From Thalassospiraceae bacterium (GTDB lineage: Bacteria > Pseudomonadota > Alphaproteobacteria > Rhodospirillales > Magnetovibrionaceae), in assembly GCA_030637205.1 (NCBI GenBank), contig DAOVVL010000010.1, forward strand, positions 1 through 14,927: DNA of 14,927 nt, in the 5' to 3' direction. The position numbers and the translations under genes are program-made. Below are positions 6,436 through 12,460 of the stretch, piece by piece. How positions within the stretch are numbered: the first letter of the stretch is position 1; the number at the start of each line of letters is the position of its first letter. The notes beneath the pieces were generated by a model, which made no database searches, was not told the DNA's origin, and saw nothing but the letters and a program-made list of their open reading frames with translations.

Positions 6436-7695
6436 ATGAATACTTCAGCCTCCCCAAACCCAGCCTCCGCCCGTGCCAGACTGACCCCGGTCACGTTACT
6501 GCGCGTGTTCCTGCCGTTTGCGCTGGGCTATTTCCTGTCTTACATTTTTCGCACCGTCAACGCGGTAATCTCGCCCGATCTGGTAGCGGAACTTTCTTTA
6601 AGCGCAAGCACACTGGGCCTGCTGACCAGCGCCTATTTCCTGAGCTTCGCCGCCTTTCAACTGCCGCTGGGCATGTTGCTCGACCGCTTTGGCCCCAGAA
6701 AAGTCGAAGCTGCGTTGTTGTTATTTGCAGGCATGGGCGCCGTCTTGTTCGCGGTTGCCGAACAAACATCGACGTTGATATTCGCCCGCGCGCTGATCGG
6801 CCTTGGCGTATCTGCGTGCCTGATGGCGTCGTTCAAGGCCTACGTGATGTGGTTTCCCAAAGAAAAGCTGCCGCTGATCAACGGCTTTCAGATGACCGCA
6901 GGCGGTCTGGGCGCGCTGGCCGCGACCCAGCCGGTGGAAGTGCTGTTAGGCCTGACCGATTGGCGCGGTGTGTTCTGGGGCTTGGCGGCGCTAACGTTCG
7001 CTGCCAGCGCCATTATCTTTTTCGTGGTGCCCGACGGCGCCCACAAACACGCCAATGCGACGCTAAAAGAAGCCGCCCAAGGCGTGATGGAGGTATTTAC
7101 CAGCCGGCTTTTCTGGCGCGTGGCACCCATTACGGTAATGAGCCAGGCGGTGTTCCTTTCGCTGCAATCGCTGTGGTCGGGGCCGTGGCTGCGCGATGTG
7201 GCGGGCCTTGCGCGCCCAGAGGTCGCCGCCACCCTGTTCTGGATCGCGGCCGCCATGATCGCGGGCTTTCTCAGCTGGGGGGTGATCGCGGAAAGGCTCC
7301 ACAAGCTGTTTGCCATCAAGCCGATGAACGTCGCCATCCTTGGCATGAGCGGCTTTATCGCCATGCAGTTGGTGCTGGCTTTGCAAATTGAGGGGCTGGG
7401 CATTGCGGCATTTGTGGCTTTCGGCTTTTTTGGCACCGCCGGCATTTTGCCCTACGCCGCCCTGTCGCAAGCTTTTCCCCCGCATCTGGCGGGTCGCGTC
7501 AACACCGGGGTGAACCTGTTGGTGTTCGTGATGGCCTTTGCCATGCAATGGCTGGTGGGCGCGATTATCGACCTGTGGCCGGGAACAGCCGGCGGGGGTT
7601 ACGCCACCGAAGGTTACGCCTGGGCCTTTACCATCCTGTTGGGGCTGCAAGCGGCAGGCTTGGCGTGGTATGCGCTGGGCGCAAAGAAGGCCTGA
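6436..7695 (+). CDS. Major facilitator superfamily transporter, substrate unknown
   Basis: A 419-residue inner-membrane transporter with about twelve hydrophobic segments, starting around residue 20 after a short hydrophilic tail. MFS motif A is clear in the loop between helices 2 and 3: LPLGMLLDRFGPRK at residues 76-89, with G79, D83, R84, G86 and R88 in the expected places. The first helix contains YFLSYIFRTVNAV followed by SPDL, a pattern shared by many proteobacterial MFS proteins. Nothing points to a particular substrate, and the neighbours (radC upstream, purB downstream) do not help. It has its own promoter candidate, so it may be regulated separately from map-radC. Family certain, function open. 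Confidence 0.9.
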   Translation: MNTSASPNPASARARLTPVTLLRVFLPFALGYFLSYIFRTVNAVISPDLVAELSLSASTLGLLTSAYFLSFAAFQLPLGMLLDRFGPRKVEAALLLFAGMGAVLFAVAEQTSTLIFARALIGLGVSACLMASFKAYVMWFPKEKLPLINGFQMTAGGLGALAATQPVEVLLGLTDWRGVFWGLAALTFAASAIIFFVVPDGAHKHANATLKEAAQGVMEVFTSRLFWRVAPITVMSQAVFLSLQSLWSGPWLRDVAGLARPEVAATLFWIAAAMIAGFLSWGVIAERLHKLFAIKPMNVAILGMSGFIAMQLVLALQIEGLGIAAFVAFGFFGTAGILPYAALSQAFPPHLAGRVNTGVNLLVFVMAFAMQWLVGAIIDLWPGTAGGGYATEGYAWAFTILLGLQAAGLAWYALGAKKA

Positions 7696-7743
7696 AAGCC
7701 CCCTAAAATCCTAAAGGCCCATATCAAAATGCACCATCTTGTG

Positions 7744-7749
7744 TAAAAT
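7744..7749 (+). promoter_or_regulatory. Candidate -10 box for purB
   Basis: TAAAAT at 7744-7749 matches the -10 consensus at 5 of 6 positions in an AT-rich part of the 110-base gap between the MFS gene and purB. The -35 region (around 7721-7726, ATATCA) is poor. Transcription would begin near 7755-7756, giving a leader of about 50 bases containing the GGAG (7792-7795) that serves purB. Confidence 0.3.
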
Positions 7750-7754
7750 AGCTC

Positions 7755-7781
7755 AAGCCGGGGCATTCACCATCCCCGCTT
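7755..7781 (+). other. Hairpin before purB (5'-terminal mRNA structure or MFS terminator)
   Basis: AAGCCGGGG (7755-7763) pairs with CCCCGCTT (7774-7781) with one bulged C and a 10-base loop. It is followed by an AT-rich stretch with short T-runs, not a continuous T-tract. If the -10 box at 7744 is right, the hairpin forms the very 5' end of the purB mRNA. If not, it could be a weak terminator of the MFS gene. Confidence 0.45.
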
Positions 7782-7805
7782 ATTTGATTTTGGAGACACC
7801 GATCG

Positions 7806-9194
7806 ATGATCCCACGTTATTCCCGCCCCGAAATGGTCGCCATCTGGGAGGCCGCCAATAAGTTCCGCATCTGGTTTGAAATCGAAGCCCACGCCTGTGA
7901 CGCGCAGGCCAGCCTCGGCGTGATCCCGAAAGATGCGGCAAAGGCGGTTTGGAAAAAAGGCGATCTTCCCTACACAGATGCGCGCATCGCCCGCATTGAT
8001 GAGATCGAGCTGGAAACCAAGCACGACGTCATCGCGTTTTTGACCGAACTGGCGGAAAACATCGGCGACGAAGCGCGCTTTGTGCATCAGGGCATGACCT
8101 CTTCGGATGTGCTGGACACATGCCTTTCGGTGCAGATGATGCAGGCCGCAGATATTTTGCTGGCTGATATCGACGCGCTGTTGGATGCTTTCAAGACCCG
8201 TGCCATGGAAACCAAAATGGTGCCGACCATCGGGCGCAGCCACGCCATTCACGCGGAGCCCACCACGTTCGGGTTAAAGATGGCGCGTTTTTACGCAGAA
8301 TTTTCGCGCAACCGCACGCGGTTGCAAGCGGCGCGTGACGACATCGCGACCTGCGCCATTTCAGGCGCGGTTGGCACCTTTGCCAATGTGGACCCCGGCG
8401 TTGAAGAATACGTCGCCGACAAACTGGGCCTTAAGCCTGAGCCCGTTTCCACGCAGGTGATCCCGCGCGACCGCCACGCGCATTATTTTGCCACGCTGGG
8501 CGTGATCGCATCGAGCATTGAAAACGTGGCGACCGAAATTCGCCATCTGCAACGCACCGAAGTTCGCGAGGCGCAGGAATATTTCGCACCCGGTCAAAAA
8601 GGCTCCAGCGCCATGCCGCACAAGCGCAACCCGATCCTGACCGAAAACCTGACCGGCTTGGCCCGCATTGTTCGCATGGCCGTGGTACCGGCGATGGAAA
8701 ACGTGACGCTGTGGCATGAACGCGACATATCGCATTCCAGTGTCGAGCGCATGATCGGGCCTGACAGCACCATCACGCTGGACTTTGCCTTGAAACGCCT
8801 GAAAAGCGTGATCGAAAAGCTGGTGATTTACCCGAAAAACATGATGGACCAGATCAACAACTTCGGCGGCATCCACGATGCCCAGCGCGTACTGCTGTTT
8901 CTGACCCAAAACGACGTGTCGCGCGAAGACGCCTACAAGATCGTTCAGCGCAGCGCCATGCTAGTGTGGAAATCGTTTGGCATTGATCCAGACAATCCGG
9001 ACAAACCGGCAAAGCTTGATGATCTGGACAAACAAGCGCGCGAGCACGACAACCGCCTGTTCTTTTACCTGTCGCACGATGAGGAACTGAAAAAATTGTT
9101 GGATGTGAAAAAACTGGCCGAGCTTCTGAGCGAGGATTCGATCAGCTATCACACCAAACGCGTGGACGCAATTTTCAAGCGCGTCTTTGGCTGA
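7806..9194 (+). CDS. purB: Adenylosuccinate lyase
   Basis: PurB catalyses two fumarate-releasing steps: SAICAR to AICAR in IMP synthesis and adenylosuccinate to AMP. The start MIPRYSRPEMVAIWEAANKF is typical of alphaproteobacterial PurB and has a GGAG about 10 bases upstream. The fumarase-superfamily signature GSSAMPHKRNP lies at 266-276, the histidine-containing GRSHAIHAEPTTFG around 143-156, and MTSSDVLDT in the first third. At 462 residues it is some 27-30 longer than the Bacillus-type enzyme. The extra length sits near the C-terminus (about residues 391-418), rich in D, P and K, before the conserved YHTKRVDAIFKRVF end. The pur cluster resumes about 1.5 kb downstream. Function is firm. Confidence 0.97.
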   Translation: MIPRYSRPEMVAIWEAANKFRIWFEIEAHACDAQASLGVIPKDAAKAVWKKGDLPYTDARIARIDEIELETKHDVIAFLTELAENIGDEARFVHQGMTSSDVLDTCLSVQMMQAADILLADIDALLDAFKTRAMETKMVPTIGRSHAIHAEPTTFGLKMARFYAEFSRNRTRLQAARDDIATCAISGAVGTFANVDPGVEEYVADKLGLKPEPVSTQVIPRDRHAHYFATLGVIASSIENVATEIRHLQRTEVREAQEYFAPGQKGSSAMPHKRNPILTENLTGLARIVRMAVVPAMENVTLWHERDISHSSVERMIGPDSTITLDFALKRLKSVIEKLVIYPKNMMDQINNFGGIHDAQRVLLFLTQNDVSREDAYKIVQRSAMLVWKSFGIDPDNPDKPAKLDDLDKQAREHDNRLFFYLSHDEELKKLLDVKKLAELLSEDSISYHTKRVDAIFKRVFG

Positions 9195-9220
9195 TCACCA
9201 ACAACCCCCAACGCACAAAA

Positions 9221-9249
9221 AACCCGGCGCCAGAAACGCCGGGTTTTTT
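9221..9249. terminator. Bidirectional rho-independent terminator between purB and the zeta-subunit gene
   Basis: AACCCGGCG (9221-9229) and CGCCGGGTT (9237-9245) form a perfect 9-bp stem with a 7-base loop. A T-run follows on the plus strand, and the A-run at 9217-9222 supplies a T-run on the minus strand. It lies 26 bases after the purB stop and 25 bases after the stop of the convergent gene, so it can end both transcripts. Confidence 0.9.
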
Positions 9250-9270
9250 ATTTCGGGCACTGACGGAAGG

Positions 9271-9636
9271 TCAGTCGCCGACTTTTGCGTGGTCGTCGCC
9301 TAACGCTTCGGGGTATTCGCCCGAAAGCTGTTCCATGGCGACCTGCATCTGGGTGTCGAGCTGTTTGCGAAGATCGTCTTCGGCGACGTTCAGGGAGCGT
9401 TCTGAAAAGTCGCCCATCACCTTGCGGATCAGGTCTTCGTCGCCCGGCTCTTCCAGATCGGCCATCACCACGGTCTTGGCGTAGGCATCGGCATCGGCGC
9501 CGCTTATGCCCATTTTTTCTGCCGCCCACAGACCCACCAGCTTGTTGCGGCGGGACTGGGCCTTGAACTTCAGCTCTTCATCCATTTTTTGTTTGGCTTC
9601 AAAGCTTCTTCCGCGCTCGTTGAATGTGTCGGACAT
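9271..9636 (-). CDS. ATP synthase zeta subunit / DUF1476 family protein
   Basis: Members of this alphaproteobacterial family bind the F1 part of ATP synthase; in Paracoccus denitrificans the zeta subunit inhibits ATP hydrolysis. The 121-residue protein has the family core: an N-terminal FNERGRSFEAKQKMDEELKF helix (where the inhibitory region lies in Paracoccus), then RRNKLVGLWAAEKMGISG, then ADAYAKTVVMADLEEPGDED. The last 20 or so residues (EYPEALGDDHAKVGD end) extend beyond the usual length and look acidic and flexible. An AGGAAG lies 10 bases before the ATG. It is convergent with purB and divergent from the NRDE gene, so it is a single-gene unit. Inhibitory function is inferred from the family. 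Confidence 0.9.
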   Translation of the reverse strand: MSDTFNERGRSFEAKQKMDEELKFKAQSRRNKLVGLWAAEKMGISGADADAYAKTVVMADLEEPGDEDLIRKVMGDFSERSLNVAEDDLRKQLDTQMQVAMEQLSGEYPEALGDDHAKVGD

Positions 9637-9652
9637 GGGGGTGGGGCTTCCT

Positions 9653-9658
9653 ATTATA
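9653..9658 (-). promoter_or_regulatory. Candidate -10 box for the zeta-subunit gene
   Basis: A perfect TATAAT reads on the minus strand at 9653-9658. The matching -35 is poor (CTGAAC at 9675-9680). RNA would begin near 9647, inside the AGGAAG ribosome-binding site, leaving a leader of only about 10 bases. Either the true promoter is further upstream or translation starts on a near-leaderless mRNA. Confidence 0.25.
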
Positions 9659-9708
9659 ATGGCTTGGTTTTGCGGTTCAGTGGTGGTGTCATTTGTTAGG
9701 TCGTGGCA

Positions 9709-9792
9709 CTATTTTCTCAGGTATCTATTTTCTCACGGGTGGGTGCAATTAGCCATCCCGGAGATGCGGGAAAAAGCACTTTCTCTTGAGAA
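9709..9792. promoter_or_regulatory. Repeat-bearing regulatory-looking region upstream of the NRDE gene
   Basis: In the 180-base divergent gap (9637-9816), visibly lower in GC than the genes, the 11-base direct repeat CTATTTTCTCA occurs at 9709-9719 and 9725-9735, a 16-base period. Further on, TTCTCTTGAGAA (9781-9792) is a 5-bp inverted repeat with a 2-base centre and shares the TTCTC core. Between them TCCCG/CGGGA (9756-9771) can form a small hairpin. The arrangement suggests binding sites for a regulator, but no known operator is recognised. Confidence 0.35.
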
Positions 9793-9816
9793 CCCAAATA
9801 AAGAAGCCAAAACCAG

Positions 9817-10581
9817 ATGTGTACCCTGATCATCCTTCGCCGCCCAAATCACCCATGGCCGCTCATTATCGCCGCCAACCGCGATGAGATGGAGGCCCGG
9901 CCTTGGGCTACCCCGGCGCGCCACTGGGCGGACCGCGCGTATGTGACCGCCGGGCTGGACACCCAAGCCGGGGGAAGCTGGCTTGGCGTCAACGATTATG
10001 GCCTGATGGCGGCGATTTTGAACCGCCCCGGCACGCTGGGGGCTGAGGACGGCAAGCGATCGCGGGGCGAACTGGTGCTGGAAGCGCTTGACCACGCTGA
10101 AGCCAGCGAAGCGGCCAAGGCGCTGGTGGAATTGAACGGCGCCGCGTACCGCCCGTTTAATCTGGTGGTGGCGGACCGTCGCGAGGGCTACTGGCTCCGC
10201 TTGCTCAAGGAAGGCGGACAAATTACCGCGACCCCCCTGCCCGACGGCTTGTCGATGCTGACCGCCTTTGATCTAAATGATACGACCAGCCCGCGCATCC
10301 GCCATTTTAAACCCCTGTTTGAAGCGGCCCATGTGCCGGACCCGCAAAATGATGACTGGCGGGCCTGGCAGGAACTGCTCAGCCAAACCCACGGCGCACC
10401 CGCAAGCGGCCCCGAAGGCGCCATGTGCATCGTGGACACGCAAGATAGCAACCACCATGGATTCGGCACCCGTTCATCATCCCTGATCGCACTGGGTCAG
10501 GGCGCGGAAGGGCCTGAAACCCGGTGGCAATTCTCACCCGGACCACCGGGAAGCACCGCATGGCGGGCGATCGAGACGTGA
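9817..10581 (+). CDS. NRDE / TANGO2 family protein
   Basis: A 254-residue protein of the family named for its NRDE motif, here at residues 21-24 within IIAANRDEMEARP. Cys2 directly follows the initiator methionine (MCTLIIL), as expected for an Ntn-hydrolase-like fold in which removal of Met exposes the cysteine. The GGSWLGVNDYGLMAAILNRP region and a closing SSLIALG segment also fit. The human relative TANGO2 has been linked to haem or acyl-lipid handling, but the bacterial role is not established. AGAAG lies about 13 bases before the ATG, so the start rests mainly on Cys2. It diverges from the zeta-subunit gene and precedes purC by 122 bases. Family assignment is good, function unknown. Confidence 0.85.
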   Translation: MCTLIILRRPNHPWPLIIAANRDEMEARPWATPARHWADRAYVTAGLDTQAGGSWLGVNDYGLMAAILNRPGTLGAEDGKRSRGELVLEALDHAEASEAAKALVELNGAAYRPFNLVVADRREGYWLRLLKEGGQITATPLPDGLSMLTAFDLNDTTSPRIRHFKPLFEAAHVPDPQNDDWRAWQELLSQTHGAPASGPEGAMCIVDTQDSNHHGFGTRSSSLIALGQGAEGPETRWQFSPGPPGSTAWRAIET

Positions 10582-10617
10582 TGACCTGAAAAGCCCTGAT
10601 TTCGCCGCTCGCAGGCG

Positions 10618-10687
10618 TTGTTTTGGCAGCCCCGACCTGCTATATGAGGCGCACTTGATTAAAGCGCCACCCACCGGGATTTTCCCG
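10618..10687 (+). promoter_or_regulatory. Candidate promoter and inverted repeats in the purC leader
   Basis: TTGTTT (10618-10623) and TATATG (10641-10646) are 17 bases apart and would start RNA near 10652. GGCGC/GCGCC (10648-10652 and 10664-10668, 11-base spacer) straddles that start and could be an operator. CGGGA/TCCCG (10675-10679 and 10683-10687, 3-base loop) lies just before the AAGGAG ribosome-binding site at 10691-10696. A short CGCC/GGCG stem at 10603-10617 followed by TTGTTTT might weakly terminate the NRDE transcript. Confidence 0.35.
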
Positions 10688-10703
10688 CCCAAGGAGCCAT
10701 TTC

Positions 10704-11468
10704 ATGGCCAAACGCAGACAGATTTACGAAGGCAAGGCCAAGGTCATTTTCGAAGGACCGGAGCCGGGTACCGTGGTCCAGTACTTCAAGGATGACGCCA
10801 CCGCTTTCAACAACAAGAAAAAAGGCACCATCACCGGAAAAGGCGTGATCAATAACCGCATTTCCGAATACCTGATGATGCGCCTTGGTGAAATTTCCAT
10901 CCCCACCCACTTTGTTCGGCGCTTGAATATGCGCGAACAGCTGGTGCGCGAAGTTGAAATCATCCCGGTCGAGGTCGTGGTGCGCAACATTGTCGCGGGT
11001 TCGCTGGCCAAACGTTTCAACATGCCCGAAGGCACACCGTTGCCTAGAAGCATCGTTGAGTATTATTATAAGTCCGACGAACTGGACGACCCGATGGTCT
11101 CCGAAGAACACATCACCGCCTTTGGCTGGGCCTCGCCCGCCGACATGGACGAGATCATGGCCATGTCGTTGCGGATTAACGATTTCCTTGGCGGTCTTTT
11201 CCTTGGCATCGGCATCCGGTTGGTGGATTTCAAACTGGAATTTGGCCGCCTTTGGGAAGAAGAGCAGATGCGCATTGTGCTGGCCGATGAGATCAGCCCC
11301 GACAATTGCCGCCTTTGGGACATCAACACCAACGAAAAGATGGACAAAGACCGTTTCCGCCGCGATCTGGGAAATGTCGAAGAAGCCTATCAGGAAGTTG
11401 CGCGGCGTTTGGGCATCCTGCCTGAAAGCGGCCCCGGCGACATACCCGGACCGGACACCATGCAATAA
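10704..11468 (+). CDS. purC: SAICAR synthetase (phosphoribosylaminoimidazole-succinocarboxamide synthase)
   Basis: PurC joins aspartate to CAIR with ATP to form SAICAR, the substrate of PurB. The 254 residues begin MAKRRQIYEGKAKVIFEG, with the nucleotide-binding YEGKAK, and continue with DDATAFNNKKKGTITGKG. The two family signatures are visible: IIPVEVVVRNIVAGSLAKRF near 91-110 and LVDFKLEFGRL near 174-184, followed by ADEISPDNCRLWD. AAGGAG 7 bases before the ATG is the best ribosome-binding site in the window. The tail GPGDIPGPDTMQ is probably flexible. It heads the purC-purS-purQ-purL run and has its own candidate promoter. A hairpin sits between it and purS. All key motifs are intact. Confidence 0.97.
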   Translation: MAKRRQIYEGKAKVIFEGPEPGTVVQYFKDDATAFNNKKKGTITGKGVINNRISEYLMMRLGEISIPTHFVRRLNMREQLVREVEIIPVEVVVRNIVAGSLAKRFNMPEGTPLPRSIVEYYYKSDELDDPMVSEEHITAFGWASPADMDEIMAMSLRINDFLGGLFLGIGIRLVDFKLEFGRLWEEEQMRIVLADEISPDNCRLWDINTNEKMDKDRFRRDLGNVEEAYQEVARRLGILPESGPGDIPGPDTMQ

Positions 11469-11474
11469 CAACCA

Positions 11475-11500
11475 CGGGCCGGGCTTTCAGTTCCGGCCCG
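11475..11500 (+). other. Strong intercistronic hairpin between purC and purS
   Basis: CGGGCCGG (11475-11482) and CCGGCCCG (11493-11500) form a perfect 8-bp GC stem with a 10-base loop, in the 55-base purC-purS gap. No T-run follows, so it is not a standard terminator. It could protect the purC 3' end, cause processing or partial termination, and so set purC to purSQL ratios. Confidence 0.6.
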
Positions 11501-11523
11501 CATTCGATCAGGGAACAAAGCCT

Positions 11524-11766
11524 GTGAAAGCTACCGTACACGTAACATTGAAAAACGGCGTCCTCGACCCGCAGGGAAAGGCCATCGGCCACACCTTGTC
11601 GTCGCTTGGGTTTGATGGCGTTGATGATGTCCGCCAAGGCAAGTTCATCGAGTTGAACCTGGCTGAGACCGATCCCGCCAAAGCCCGTGAACAAATTGAC
11701 GCCATGTGCCGCAAGTTACTGGCCAACACGGTGATCGAAAACTATTCAATTGAAATCGCTGATTAA
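11524..11766 (+). CDS. purS: FGAM synthetase subunit PurS
   Basis: PurS is the small structural subunit of the three-part phosphoribosylformylglycinamidine synthase; it bridges PurQ and PurL. The GTG at 11524 gives exactly 80 residues, the family's usual size. The sequence reads KATVHVTLKNGVLDPQGKAI, then SLGFDGVDDVRQGKFIEL and a last stretch ending in ENYSIEIAD, all typical of PurS. AGGGA lies about 10 bases before the GTG. The same frame is open far upstream through purC, but those codons are out of frame with purC and not conserved-looking. The gene lies 55 bases after purC and 28 before purQ, inside the pur operon. Confidence 0.93.
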   Translation: MKATVHVTLKNGVLDPQGKAIGHTLSSLGFDGVDDVRQGKFIELNLAETDPAKAREQIDAMCRKLLANTVIENYSIEIAD

Positions 11767-11794
11767 GCTCACATAAAAGAGTACCCCCCGCCCG

Positions 11795-12457
11795 ATGAAA
11801 GCCTGCGTGATTGTTTTTCCCGCTTCCAACTGCGACCGCGATATGCAGGTGGCCCTTGAACGCTCAATGGGTGCGAAGGTCGACATGGTGTGGCACCGCG
11901 AACACGATTTAAGCGGCTATGATTTAGTTGCGGTTCCGGGCGGCTTTTCGTATGGCGATTACCTGCGCTGTGGCGCCATGGCGGCACGGTCGCCGATTAT
12001 GGATGCGGTTAAAGCACATGCGGACAACGGCGGGCTGGTGCTGGGCGTGTGCAACGGTTTTCAGGTGTTGTGCGAAGCCGGGCTACTGCCCGGTGTGCTG
12101 ATGCGCAACGCCAACCTGAAGTTTATCTGCAAGGACGTGGAACTAATGGTGGAACGCGCAGACACCGCGTTCACCAATGGCTATGAAGTGTGTGATGTGA
12201 TCCGCGTGCCGGTGGCGCACCACGACGGCAACTTCTTTGCCGATGAGGAAACGCTGAACCGCATCGAAGGCGAAGGCCAGGTCGCGTTTCGTTATGTGGA
12301 CAATCCCAACGGGTCGCTCAATTCCATTGCCGGGATATTAAACGAAAAAGGCAACGTGCTGGGCATGATGCCGCACCCCGAACGACTGGTGGACGAACAA
12401 CTGGGCGGCACCGACGGCAAACCGATGTTCGATGCATTGATCAAGGCGGTGGCCTAA
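11795..12457 (+). CDS. purQ: FGAM synthetase subunit I, glutamine amidotransferase PurQ
   Basis: PurQ hydrolyses glutamine and passes ammonia to PurL. The class I glutaminase triad is complete: C86 in GVCNGFQ, H194 and E196 in MPHPER. VPGGFSYGDYLRCG, a PurQ hallmark, lies near residues 47-60. The length of 220 is normal. The ATG follows purS by 28 bases with only a weak purine-rich stretch (AAAAGAG) some 13 bases upstream, so translation may depend on purS. It ends three bases before purL. Confidence 0.96.
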   Translation: MKACVIVFPASNCDRDMQVALERSMGAKVDMVWHREHDLSGYDLVAVPGGFSYGDYLRCGAMAARSPIMDAVKAHADNGGLVLGVCNGFQVLCEAGLLPGVLMRNANLKFICKDVELMVERADTAFTNGYEVCDVIRVPVAHHDGNFFADEETLNRIEGEGQVAFRYVDNPNGSLNSIAGILNEKGNVLGMMPHPERLVDEQLGGTDGKPMFDALIKAVA

Positions 12458-12460
12458 GCC

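Noticed and set aside
6888..7650. Two long minus-strand open frames opposite the MFS gene
   Set aside because: They lie wholly within a well-supported transporter, have repetitive, low-information composition and no ribosome-binding site.
9506..9829. Plus-strand frame across the zeta-NRDE intergenic region as a small gene
   Set aside because: It overlaps the zeta-subunit gene antisense, has no ribosome-binding site and no recognisable domain.
10582..10703. Purine riboswitch in front of purC
   Set aside because: The three-way junction with its conserved loop and pyrimidine residues is not visible; only short stems are present.
10954..11766. Long plus-strand frame running from inside purC into purS
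   Set aside because: The part before 11524 overlaps purC in another frame; the PurS-like sequence begins exactly at the GTG at 11524.
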